In this document: piece by piece, positions 7,782-15,697 of the stretch
Layout: every line of letters begins with the position of its first letter
How positions within the stretch are numbered: position 1 is the first letter of the stretch
Source: CAIRDP01 sp037134895
GTDB taxonomy: Bacteria; Bacteroidota; Bacteroidia; Bacteroidales; FEN-979
DNA length: 60,102 bases
Assembly (NCBI GenBank): GCA_037134895.1
Contig: JBAXLI010000020.1
Location: forward strand, 1-60,102
Reading direction: 5' to 3'
Notes under the pieces: model-generated
Seen by the model: only the letters and a program-made list of their open reading frames with translations
What the model was told of the DNA's origin: nothing
Databases searched by the model: none
Made by a program: the position numbers and the translations under genes

Positions 7782-7812
7782 TTGTTATAATATTAATTGA
7801 TTAGTATTTTTG
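7782..7812 (+). promoter_or_regulatory. Candidate promoter for the terminase operon (TTG-N20-TATTTTTG)
   Basis: TTG at 7782-7784 and TATTTTTG at 7805-7812 are separated by 20 bases, matching the Bacteroidetes -33/-7 consensus. The predicted start of transcription is within about 10 bases of the ATG at 7827. It forms a divergent pair with the box at 7720-7727. Confidence 0.6.
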
Positions 7813-7826
7813 TAAGAAATGGCTAT

Positions 7827-8087
7827 ATGAATCCTGAGGCTGAAAAAGTAATTGTTGACCTGAGAGAGCGTTGCGGAATTGAAGTGGAACAACTTGTAAT
7901 AAAAGGGTTACTCCCTGTAAGCCAGGCTAAAAAATGGCTGGTGAAGGAACTCTATTTTACCTATGCCAGGGAAGGGAAAACCCTGGAAAAAGGAGGGATG
8001 ACTTATACTCAAATCAAGAATGAGCTGAGTGACCAGTACGGGGTGTCGATAAGTACGATTGAGAAGCTGGTTTACAGGAAATCATGA
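7827..8087 (+). CDS. Small helix-turn-helix-like protein (86 aa) before terminase
   Basis: The ATG at 7827 (MNPEAEKVIVDLRERCGI) is preferred to an upstream TTG because the promoter box lies just before it. The C-terminal half, MTYTQIKNELSDQYGVSIST followed by IEKLVYRKS, reads as a helix-turn-helix of the kind that picks sites by a second helix beginning VSISTIE. It is the first gene of the rightward operon and precedes the small terminase by about 60 bases. It could be a late-gene regulator or an additional packaging DNA-recognition protein; sequence alone does not decide. Confidence 0.65.
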   Translation: MNPEAEKVIVDLRERCGIEVEQLVIKGLLPVSQAKKWLVKELYFTYAREGKTLEKGGMTYTQIKNELSDQYGVSISTIEKLVYRKS

Positions 8088-8147
8088 GCTTTAGACAAAT
8101 GACGAAAACTGCATATAATATTCTGAAATATACAGAAATACGACAGC

Positions 8148-8519
8148 ATGGAATCGAAAACAAACACCCGGCATAAATTCAAACCCGGCGAAGGCGGAAG
8201 ACCAAAGGGATCGCCTAACAAGATCACGGCAGAGCAAAAGGAACGCATTGAGTGGGTGCTTGAATTGCTGGACGAGACCCTCGAAGACAGCATCAGGAAA
8301 CTGAAACCAAAAGACCAGGTTGATCTGTGGATGAACCTGCAAGAATATATCAGGCCGAAGCTCCAGCGGGTGAACGTTGATCTGGGACCGGCTGAGGATA
8401 AGCTTACCAAGATCACTTTTGAAGTCATCCAAAGCTCCATGCTTACCGACGGAACCGTTAAACCCTTATCCCTTGGAAAAGACCATCAAGGTATCGACCG
8501 TATTCCGGAAAAATTATGA
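8148..8519 (+). CDS. Phage terminase small subunit-like protein (123 aa)
   Basis: The N-terminal pattern FKPGEGGRPKGSPNKITAEQ is the GRPKGSPNK motif common to small-terminase and DUF5681-type proteins, a basic DNA-contacting arm. It is followed by helices with the composition of an oligomerisation core (RIEWVLELLDETLEDSIRKL). Small terminase recognises the packaging site and loads the large subunit. The gene directly precedes and overlaps the large subunit frame. The overlap (8473-8519) is in a different frame, which implies translational coupling. Confidence 0.75.
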   Translation: MESKTNTRHKFKPGEGGRPKGSPNKITAEQKERIEWVLELLDETLEDSIRKLKPKDQVDLWMNLQEYIRPKLQRVNVDLGPAEDKLTKITFEVIQSSMLTDGTVKPLSLGKDHQGIDRIPEKL

Positions 8520-9648
8520 AGCCCGGACCAAGATCGTCGTGAACCAGGGCGGCAGCCGGTCAGGGAAGACCTTTTCAATCCTGCAGCTGCTTATCCTGGT
8601 GAAAGCCTTTGAGGGAACCGACATGGTATTTTCGATCGTACGACGAAGCATGCCGGCTTTGAAAGCCTCCGCCATGCGGGATTTCTTTGAGATCCTAAGG
8701 ATGACTGACCTCTACGATGATCGCAACCACAATAAGACCGAAAACACCTACCAGCTGAACGGGAATCTGTTTGAATTCATGAGCCTGGATCAGCCCCAGA
8801 AGAAACGAGGCGCCAAGCGGGCTTACCTGTTCATCAACGAGGCCAATGAACTCAGCCTGGAAGACTGGGTGCAGCTTTCCCTGCGAACCGAGAAGCAAAT
8901 CTTCCTGGACTTCAATCCGTCGATGGACGAACACTGGATCTATGATATCGTAATTCCCCGGAAAGACTGCACCTTCATCCATTCAACCTACCTGGACAAC
9001 ATCCTGTTTCTGCCTCCGGAACAGGTAAAGGAAATCGAGAACCTGAAACAAGTTGATGAGAATTACTGGAGGATTTATGGCCTAGGCGAGATCGGGCAGA
9101 TCACCGGCCTGATCTTCACCAACTGGAGGACCATTGATTCCTGGCCGGAATCCTGCAAGTGGATCAGCTACGGGATGGATTTCGGCTTCAGCAATGATCC
9201 GACCAGCCTGGTCAAGGTGGGATTGAGCGGCGGCGAACTGTTTATAGACGAGCTTATTTATTCCCGGGGCCTTACCAATACCGACATCTGCAAATGGATG
9301 AACCAGCTCGGTATCACCAAGGCCGATGAGATCATTGCCGACAACCAGCCTAAATGCATTTATGAAATCCGGCAGGAAGGATACAACATCAAACCGACAT
9401 TCAAGGGTCCGGATTCAATCCTGGCCGGGATTGACATCCTGAAACGGTATCCCATGCGGATCACCAAACGATCGGTGAACCTGATTCGTGAGCTGAAAAA
9501 CTACAAATGGAAGGAAGATGCATCAGGGAAACCTTTGAATGTTCCGGTGGACCGGTTCAATCATGCCCTTGATGGAATCCGATATGCCTGCATGGGCAGG
9601 CTGTTCATGGGGAACCGGCTGATCAAGACGTCCAGACACCTCAGGTGA
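8473..9648 (+). CDS. Phage terminase large subunit, PBSX-like (391 aa)
   Basis: The ATP-driven DNA packaging motor and nuclease. Walker A-like GGSRSGKT is close to the N-terminus, and the Walker B-like acidic cluster is in RAYLFINEANELS. The RNase H-fold nuclease begins at GMDFGF, with further acidic residues in EIIADNQ and DRFNHALDGIRYA at the C-terminus. No in-frame ATG precedes the Walker A box. I place the start at the TTG at 8473 (LEKTIKVSTVFRKNY), which gives the usual N-terminus; an earlier TTG at 8377 would add 32 residues lying inside the small subunit gene. The structured noncoding region follows 86 bases after the stop. Confidence 0.9.
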   Translation: MEKTIKVSTVFRKNYEARTKIVVNQGGSRSGKTFSILQLLILVKAFEGTDMVFSIVRRSMPALKASAMRDFFEILRMTDLYDDRNHNKTENTYQLNGNLFEFMSLDQPQKKRGAKRAYLFINEANELSLEDWVQLSLRTEKQIFLDFNPSMDEHWIYDIVIPRKDCTFIHSTYLDNILFLPPEQVKEIENLKQVDENYWRIYGLGEIGQITGLIFTNWRTIDSWPESCKWISYGMDFGFSNDPTSLVKVGLSGGELFIDELIYSRGLTNTDICKWMNQLGITKADEIIADNQPKCIYEIRQEGYNIKPTFKGPDSILAGIDILKRYPMRITKRSVNLIRELKNYKWKEDASGKPLNVPVDRFNHALDGIRYACMGRLFMGNRLIKTSRHLR

Positions 9649-9733
9649 TCCGGAATCAGGATTCCAACCGGATTTTCATCAGGTTAGAATAGAATGCATC
9701 ATTAAATCAAAATCGTAGGCAACAAACAGCGGA

Positions 9734-10482
9734 AAAATTTTTCGCTTGCAAGGCTGCCGGTCATTTTTTCACCATAAAAACAGACCAGTACTTCAAAAAA
9801 ATGACGGCACCCGAAGGGCCCCGGCCTTGCGAGTAGAAAAATTTTGAAGATAGCTTTGACGGAGATTATGATTTGATTACCCTGGGATTGCGAACCCGCC
9901 ACGTTATGAAGCCCGAGGGACGAGGGCGAATAAGGTGGCAAAGCTGCCTGGCCAGCCGAAAGATGTTAGTTTACCAAGCGGCGTTTTTCACACGGCTTGG
10001 TTTGGGGATTGGCCGGTGGACCTGGTCACTTCATGAACGCGAAGTATGAGCGTGAAATGAGGTGACCTGATTGTTTGCGAACTGAAAAATGTTAATACAC
10101 CAACCGGCGTTGTTTTCAACGCGGGTTGGTGCGGGAGTTGGATGGGGTACCTGCCGGAATGCCGGAGAATGATTGCTACGAAGAGATCTCGTCCGGCCCG
10201 TCGAAGCCAGAGGCAGGGCATTTGCCGGGTTTTGATCCCTGGGAGGATGTCAATTCAGGTGCGTTAAGCAATACCGGTATTTACCGAAAAATCCAGAAGG
10301 GACTGAGATGGTTGCACGGCAGCTTTTTTGCTGCGGTGCAAGCTCGAAAGGCCCTGCGGTAGGGGAGTGGCGGGCTTGAATGGAAGCGAAGTGGAGCGTC
10401 CGGCGCGAAGCGCCGGGTGTGAAACGGAGCGGACATAGAAGCCCGGAACGACCGGCTGGTGTTGGCAGGTATTGCTTAATGC
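9734..10482 (+). ncRNA. Large ornate structured RNA downstream of terminase (candidate, no known family assigned)
   Basis: No credible gene covers this stretch, but it contains many long helices. Examples: 9734-9742 with 9837-9845; CTTGCAAGGC 9745-9754 with 9824-9833; 9755-9769 with 9795-9809 (14 pairs, bulged G59); hairpin CCC-GAA-GGG 9810-9818; 9973-9979 with 9995-10001; 10024-10034 with 10057-10067 (11 pairs); 10098-10105 with 10124-10131; TTGCAC-g-GCAGC 10312-10323 with 10330-10341; 7-bp hairpin with GAA loop 10400-10416; GGGCTT 10372-10377 with 10439-10444; and a closing helix 10261-10275 with 10468-10482 (15 pairs). The three non-Watson-Crick positions in the longest helices (T47/G31, T30/G61, G63/T480) are G.U only if the + strand is transcribed. 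It is co-oriented with the terminase. Size and phage location recall GOLLD and ROOL RNAs, but I cannot match it to either. Confidence 0.72.
9958..10140 (+). repeat. Two tandem paralogous RNA modules within the structured region
   Basis: A segment starting GAAAGATGTTAGTTTACCAAG (hairpin arms 9973-9979 and 9995-10001) is repeated 126 bases later as GAAAAATGTTAATACACCAAC (arms 10098-10105 and 10124-10131). The hairpin stem changes from ACCAAGC/GCTTGGT to ACCAACC/GGTTGGT: a G-C pair has become C-G with pairing kept. The similarity continues past the hairpin (GGGGATTGG versus GGGAGTTGG, then ACCTG). Confidence 0.7.
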
Positions 10483-11186
10483 ACTTTTACCGAGGCAAAA
10501 ATGCGCTGCCGATATTCTTGTGCATCGAACTCAATTTTACTCGTATTACCGGCCGGATGAACACCCTCCAAAACTTCTCGTTCAACTAACGGGGATACTT
10601 AACATAATGTGGTTATAGGACTGACGCAGGGAGAATCCAATGCCGCCAAATGGCCAGGCAAACGCTGTGGGCAGGGATTCTTTAAAACAGAGGGGGTGGG
10701 CTTCAGCCCATGGCGATTGCTGTATATTTGGCGGTGTTGATTAAAGCCGGGATTAGCAAGCAGCGGCAGTACTATAACATCATGTTATGTTAATGTAGAC
10801 CCGGACTCGTTGTACTGAGGGTAGGAGGATGCTGTTTCCTGGGCGGGCTGGCGTTCTATGCAGGCCTGGCAAATGGCCGCGTTGGATTAAACCGTTTAAA
10901 CTTGCGAGAAATGCTTCATTTGACATCTTTGCCAGAACAGATCTTGCAAATAGACAATTAATACACCGGGTGCGAGGAACGAAGCACCGGGTGTATACAA
11001 TATTGAGATCCCGGAGCAACGGCTAAGCCTGAACGAATGAGCGGTGAAGCCGTGAGGAGCTTGCGACGAAACGGAGCGGAACCGCCGAATGAGTGAATGG
11101 ATTAGCGGTTGCGAAGGTTTGTGAATATGATACCCAAATTGGATAACTACAAACCGATTCAATGGATTATTCTTGGTTGATGAAAA
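10483..11186. other. Noncoding region with further nested inverted repeats
   Basis: No ORF here has a start, composition or neighbour to support a gene. Paired segments: TTAACATAA 10599-10607 with TTATGTTAA 10785-10793, and GTTATAG 10612-10618 with CTATAAC 10772-10778, together enclosing CCGCCAAAT 10643-10651 with ATTTGGCGG 10726-10734. Inside these is the hairpin GGGC-TTCA-GCCC 10698-10709. A separate 13-position hairpin with one G.G mismatch lies at 10961-10973 with 10984-10996, and GGTTTGT/ACAAACC occur near 11117 and 11152. It may be the 3' part of the RNA above or a second structured element. The last bases also form the 3' flank of the leftward cargo gene. Confidence 0.5.
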
Positions 11187-12419
11187 TTACCATACTGAAC
11201 CAAATCCTGGTGGTTGTGGCCCGCTTCTTTCAGTACTTACTTTGATAAACTCTTCACCCATTATATTCCCAAACTCATATTTAACAAGATATTTACCCTT
11301 AGGAGTTCCTTTAAGCTTCTCCAAAATTGTATTTTGAATAACGTCTGGGGGTGGATATTCAACAAAGGTTATTATCTCCTTCTTTATCTTAATAATGGTT
11401 ATTCCTTTTGTATAATCAACCTTAATATTCGGAAAAGTTGCAGTCGTCATTACTTCATAATCTTGAATTTTAAAGGCTGGAAGATTTGCTGAAATAGAAT
11501 TGAATAAACTGCATGAATTATCATTCCCAGTGACTAATGTGATAACTTTCTTTTCTCTCACATCATGAGAGCCAGCTTGAATATACGATCCATAATCAAC
11601 ACTTTTACGACTATGATCTTCCAGCGTATATTCAGCCTTATAAACATTATTGGAAATATATAATTTGGGGTTATTACCGGTTTTCATTTCATCAAAAGAA
11701 GGTACTTTGAAAGAACTGGAATTATCTGAATTTTGAAAATATTCTAGAATCTTACTTTTAATATTTCTCAACACCTCATTGTAAGCTGAACTATCATATA
11801 CTTTAAGATCATAAACCTTTGATTTTATTTCTTTCTCTTTTTCTTGTTCTTTTTGAAATTCAAGTTGTTTTTGCTGCTCTGCTTCTTCCTGACTTCTTAT
11901 CCTTGACTGAATTGAATTTTTGACAGATGCAGGTAATTTACTCATATCTGTTTTACGCCATTCGATAGTCGCAAGCCCGTTTTCTGCTAAGTAAACCTTT
12001 GAATAATGATTGAAATCATCATCATAAAAATAAGATCCAATTTTTTTATTTCCAGAGATTGACTGTAAATGTGACTGAAGATCAGTTAATGAGATATTAC
12101 CATATTGAGTTAATATATATGATAGATAACCATTTTCCATGATATAATGTTTACAAAAATCGGCAATCACCCTAAAATCAATTAGATACTGATTCTCATA
12201 ACAAAGTATAACATCTGAAATCTTACCATTAAAATATTTCACATCCCAGTATGACGTAGAAGATGCCCTATTGCCGTAGCTATCAAATCTATTATGATTT
12301 TTTACAGTATACTCAACTAAGTATTTTATTTGTTCAGCAGGTTGACCAATTTCAATTGTCTGAGAATTTATTGAGCCGATGTCCAGCAAAAAAATCAATA
12401 TTAATAAGAGGGTTCTCAT
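11187..12419 (-). CDS. Exported protein of unknown function, cargo operon gene 3 (410 aa)
   Basis: Start placed at the ATG at 12419, giving a clear signal peptide (MRTLLLILIFLLDIGSINSQ). I do not recognise the family. Residues about 155-210 form a charged, glutamine/lysine/glutamate-rich coiled coil (SQEEAEQQKQLEFQKEQEKE) between two mixed alpha/beta domains. It is the last of three leftward genes (13034-14746, 12463-13032, 11187-12419) that are clearly more AT-rich than the flanking phage genes and have no structural or replication role. They look like a cargo or lysogenic-conversion operon acting in the envelope. Its 3' end abuts the noncoding structured region. Confidence 0.7.
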   Translation of the reverse strand: MRTLLLILIFLLDIGSINSQTIEIGQPAEQIKYLVEYTVKNHNRFDSYGNRASSTSYWDVKYFNGKISDVILCYENQYLIDFRVIADFCKHYIMENGYLSYILTQYGNISLTDLQSHLQSISGNKKIGSYFYDDDFNHYSKVYLAENGLATIEWRKTDMSKLPASVKNSIQSRIRSQEEAEQQKQLEFQKEQEKEKEIKSKVYDLKVYDSSAYNEVLRNIKSKILEYFQNSDNSSSFKVPSFDEMKTGNNPKLYISNNVYKAEYTLEDHSRKSVDYGSYIQAGSHDVREKKVITLVTGNDNSCSLFNSISANLPAFKIQDYEVMTTATFPNIKVDYTKGITIIKIKKEIITFVEYPPPDVIQNTILEKLKGTPKGKYLVKYEFGNIMGEEFIKVSTERSGPQPPGFGSVW

Positions 12420-12462
12420 TCTTATGAAGATTAATCCCAAACTTATTATATAAGCCGTTTAA

Positions 12463-13032
12463 TCAATTCACAATTACATTAAAAGTTTCGGACCAGGATC
12501 CACCAGAATTATCAGTCATATTAAGTATAAATGGGATCTGATTTCCTGCAACAGCTATGCTTGATACCTTAAATTCAATCGCATATGCATTATAGTTAGG
12601 TGCAGACATATAATTTTGTCCATCTGTTATTGTCGCAAAACCAGTTGAAGAAGCATTAATATAATCATTGCTTTCACTACCTTCGGTTAATTTAACATAT
12701 TTACCTGAAGGTAAAGTAGTCACCTGTGCTAGGCTACTTGAAGTTGTAATTGTGGCTCTGACACCGGAAAGATTTGCTCCTCCTGTATTTTTAACAGTTA
12801 TTTGGAGAAATATCCTATCACCATGTTTAACTGTCTTCTCTTCCGAATATGTAATTGCTCCAGAATCATATTTACATATGACTTCATATGAAGAGAAGAT
12901 CAATTTTTTATCATTTGGATTTGGTGAACCATTATTATCCAACGGATTATCTCTAGGAAGGTCAGGAATAATCTTATCACAAGCGCTAAAAATAACCATC
13001 AGAAAAGAAAAAATAAATATTTGTGCTTTCAT
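12463..13032 (-). CDS. Lipoprotein with CARDB-like beta domain, cargo operon gene 2 (189 aa)
   Basis: The signal peptide ends in a lipobox (FLMVIFSAC, Cys at about residue 18), so the protein should be anchored to a membrane. After a proline/asparagine-rich linker (DLPRDNPLDNNGSPNPNDKK), residues about 45-189 read as an Ig-like sandwich: FLQITVKNTGGANLSGVRAT is the typical strand pattern of CARDB or DUF11 domains, which bind or display partners at the surface. The start at 13032 is two bases after the previous stop, so it is co-transcribed with the upstream gene. Function unknown; a surface role is inferred. Confidence 0.75.
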   Translation of the reverse strand: MKAQIFIFSFLMVIFSACDKIIPDLPRDNPLDNNGSPNPNDKKLIFSSYEVICKYDSGAITYSEEKTVKHGDRIFLQITVKNTGGANLSGVRATITTSSSLAQVTTLPSGKYVKLTEGSESNDYINASSTGFATITDGQNYMSAPNYNAYAIEFKVSSIAVAGNQIPFILNMTDNSGGSWSETFNVIVN

Positions 13033-13033
13033 G

Positions 13034-14746
13034 TTAAAATTTGAATTTAAAATTTATCGCTATATTTTGATTCAAATCTACTGACGGATAGACAGATAAA
13101 TTAATTTTATTTTTGAATGATTTCGTTTCCTTTGTATTCTTGGCTCCCTTAGCGGCGACCCAAATAATATCTGTAAGCCATATAATACCTCCGGCACCAA
13201 TAATAAGCCATGCCGCTTTATTTTGATTATTAGCTAAATTGTAATAATGATCCATGTCGCTCTGCTGCGTGGCATCATGGTATTTTCCATAATTCTTATT
13301 TGATGAATATTTCAGATAAACACCAGTACCGACAATTGCAAGGGTTCCAACTGTCGTTACCCATGGAGAGACTTTCTTACCAAGAAAAGTACCGTGCCCT
13401 CCGTTTACAAAATGATCTCCAAGTCCAGGAATCAGAACAGATAACAATGCAAATCCTGCACCTCCAAAACCCTTATATTCAATTACCTTTAAAGATTCTT
13501 GAAGTTTCTGATCAAATGAAACCATAGAGTACTCAACTTTATAACTTCCATCGGGATAACCTTTTATCATCATCTCAGAAGAAATAAATGATTTCGTTTT
13601 TTCAAAACTATCATTATCACCTTCCTTCAATACTAAATTGCCTTTTGAATATTTTAGAGAAAAAACTCTTTTATATTTTGAATAATCAATGTTGATATTA
13701 CATTTGGCATTGACAGTATATCCATCTTTATATGCTGGTTGAAATTGGATTTTTTCAATTGCAAATCTCAAACTATCCTCAAAACCTTTATTTTCAGAAA
13801 CAATGGGATTCAAGATTCTAGTCACTACTTTATTTGTGTCAACCTGATAATTTATATCAGTTTTAAATGTTATATCTCGACTATCATTCTCGGCAAGTTT
13901 AAGCACCTGATTATCAATATCACTTTTTAACTGATTAAACTTTACGGCTTCAATCTCTGCATATGCAAAGACAGTTGTTTTTCTTAAATCCAGAAAATTT
14001 CTTAAACGCTCTTCCTCCTCCCTTTTTTTATTCTCCGCATAAATTCTTTGTTGTTCCTTAAGTGATTTTTGAACAAAAGAATATTCCGAAAAGTTATCGA
14101 CAAGCGTACCACCATATCCGAAAGATTCATCTGTTAATTTTCCATACATGAATTCTTCTGTTTTTACAAGACCAAGATTATAAGCATAATAAAATTTTTC
14201 AGACAAGGCTTCTGCCCATTTTAAATCAGGTGAATTTGTTTTGGAAGTTTTAGTAACAATTAAACAATTATCATAGTTTGCATATTCTGTTTTTAATTTA
14301 CCTACACTACAGGAATAATAATCAGTAACATCTTTATCATGTTTGTCTTGCCATGATGAACCAGCTTTTTTTAGAACTATTATATTTAATTCCTTTTTGC
14401 CAAAATCACCCAAGCCCTCAACGTAATCATATATTAAAGTAACACTATTACTGGATATATTATAGAATTGATGAACATGTAAAATCGGAGATTGAAGGAC
14501 ATTATATCTATAAGATTCGCTGGAGATATACTTTTTATAATTGCCTGTATTATCTAGGAAATATTGTATTGTATTCTTTTTCTGAAATGAACCATTTGCA
14601 TTTGTCCACGTCTTTGTTTCATATTGAAATTCTTTTAAAAAATATTCGCTATTAGGAATAAAATACTTTTCCAATTGAGCAAAAGAGACTGAAGAATTTA
14701 AGGTAAAGATACCGGCTAAGAAAATAAGGCGTCTAAAAATATTCAT
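13034..14746 (-). CDS. Exported/membrane protein, DUF5683-like C-terminus, cargo operon gene 1 (570 aa)
   Basis: The ATG at 14746 gives a signal peptide (MNIFRRLIFLAGIFTLNSSVSFA). The N-terminal 230 residues are beta-rich and unknown. A coiled-coil-prone segment follows around residues 230-265 (QKSLKEQQRIYAENKKREEE), then an alpha/beta part. Toward the C-terminus are hydrophobic segments (ALLSVLIPGLGDHFVNGG; VTTVGTLAIVGTGVYLKYSS; AAWLIIGAGGIIWLTDIIWVA) in the arrangement of DUF5683-type proteins, where PGLGQ/H-like turns precede two membrane helices. The final residues (IAINFKFKF) look like a beta-barrel end. First gene of the AT-rich operon; role unknown. Confidence 0.7.
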   Translation of the reverse strand: MNIFRRLIFLAGIFTLNSSVSFAQLEKYFIPNSEYFLKEFQYETKTWTNANGSFQKKNTIQYFLDNTGNYKKYISSESYRYNVLQSPILHVHQFYNISSNSVTLIYDYVEGLGDFGKKELNIIVLKKAGSSWQDKHDKDVTDYYSCSVGKLKTEYANYDNCLIVTKTSKTNSPDLKWAEALSEKFYYAYNLGLVKTEEFMYGKLTDESFGYGGTLVDNFSEYSFVQKSLKEQQRIYAENKKREEEERLRNFLDLRKTTVFAYAEIEAVKFNQLKSDIDNQVLKLAENDSRDITFKTDINYQVDTNKVVTRILNPIVSENKGFEDSLRFAIEKIQFQPAYKDGYTVNAKCNINIDYSKYKRVFSLKYSKGNLVLKEGDNDSFEKTKSFISSEMMIKGYPDGSYKVEYSMVSFDQKLQESLKVIEYKGFGGAGFALLSVLIPGLGDHFVNGGHGTFLGKKVSPWVTTVGTLAIVGTGVYLKYSSNKNYGKYHDATQQSDMDHYYNLANNQNKAAWLIIGAGGIIWLTDIIWVAAKGAKNTKETKSFKNKINLSVYPSVDLNQNIAINFKFKF

Positions 14747-14952
14747 TGCATTTATTTTGGTTGATAAACAAGGTATTGCATCTAAATATTTACTTGTGAA
14801 CATTATTACAATTCGAAGAGGTAATGTAAAAATAGGATATAATTCCTAATGAAACCTAATAAAAACATAAAAAAAATAGTAAACCAGTATTAACTTAAGA
14901 CAAGTCATGGACACCCATTCTTCCCAAGAGGTAGGGAAGTTCAAGACAACGA

Positions 14953-15420
14953 TTAAATGAAATTAGCACCATACCATTTATAAAACTGATCAAATGTATG
15001 AACGATAAGATAGATGCCCTCAGCTTTTTCGACTTCTGCCTGATATTTTGCCTGGGCGGGACTCTGGCGGTCTTTACCCCACTTGATTTCGATTTTGACG
15101 GATTTGCCTTGGATGGTGGCGGAGATGTCGGCGGAGCCTTTGGTCATGGCGGAGGGGATGTATTTGACTGATCCGATCGTTTTGCGGTGGCCGAGGATGT
15201 CGGTATAGGTTTTTCGGGTGTCAATAGTACGACCGGTTACTGATATTCGTTCGGCCTGGCCGCCGGATAGGCGGATGAATTTGATGACGGCTTTGGTAAG
15301 TTCGTTGGCTGAGTTGGCTCTGATGGGTTTACAATAAAGAAGCTCGGGTGGGATATCGGGATACTTGTTCCTGAGGTATGCCCGGTTCATTTCGTTGAGG
15401 ATCTGGATGGGGGTTGGCAT
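14953..15420 (-). CDS. VRR-NUC-type nuclease (155 aa)
   Basis: Restriction-endonuclease-like fold of the VRR-NUC family: KGSADISATIQGKSVKIEIK contains the G-S-x-D and E-x-K metal-binding motifs, followed by the conserved glutamine region (GKDRQSPAQAKYQAEVEKAE). Such stand-alone nucleases in phages resolve branched DNA or nick replication intermediates. It is the most downstream gene of the leftward replication block and lies about 275 bases beyond the primase-helicase. That gap shows no gene; it is AT-rich and could hold a promoter. Size (155 aa) is usual for the family. Confidence 0.82.
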   Translation of the reverse strand: MPTPIQILNEMNRAYLRNKYPDIPPELLYCKPIRANSANELTKAVIKFIRLSGGQAERISVTGRTIDTRKTYTDILGHRKTIGSVKYIPSAMTKGSADISATIQGKSVKIEIKWGKDRQSPAQAKYQAEVEKAEGIYLIVHTFDQFYKWYGANFI

Positions 15421-15697
15421 GGTTTCTCATATTTTCACAAAGCTGAATTTCTTTGTGACAAGTTTAAGTTATTGATATTTATTTGCTTATAGGGTTTCTC
15501 ACAATCTCACGGATTTTTGGAGGAAACTTATTATGATTTTTTCTTTGTCTTGTTCAGGGTATTCTCTATAGATTACTATTACTATTTATTTTTTGTGAGA
15601 AAGTAAAATAATATATTAGTAGACAGATATTTAAGTCCTCACAAAAAGTCTCACATAGTTTTCTTTTATCCTGTTGATACGTGAGGATGTGAGGTTG

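Noticed and set aside
10126..10589. Two open frames (78 and 69 aa) in the structured region
   Set aside because: They cross strong hairpins, have no promoter or ribosome site, show low-complexity arginine/glycine content, and do not resemble any protein. The RNA-structure evidence explains the sequence better.
10599..10793. Integron attC-like cruciform
   Set aside because: The outer arms begin ACTTAAC as an R' box would, but the other end reads GTTAATG, not GTTRRRY, and no integron integrase or cassette gene is present.
9734..11160. Group II or group I intron
   Set aside because: No reverse transcriptase or homing endonuclease, no recognisable domain V, and no interrupted gene around it.
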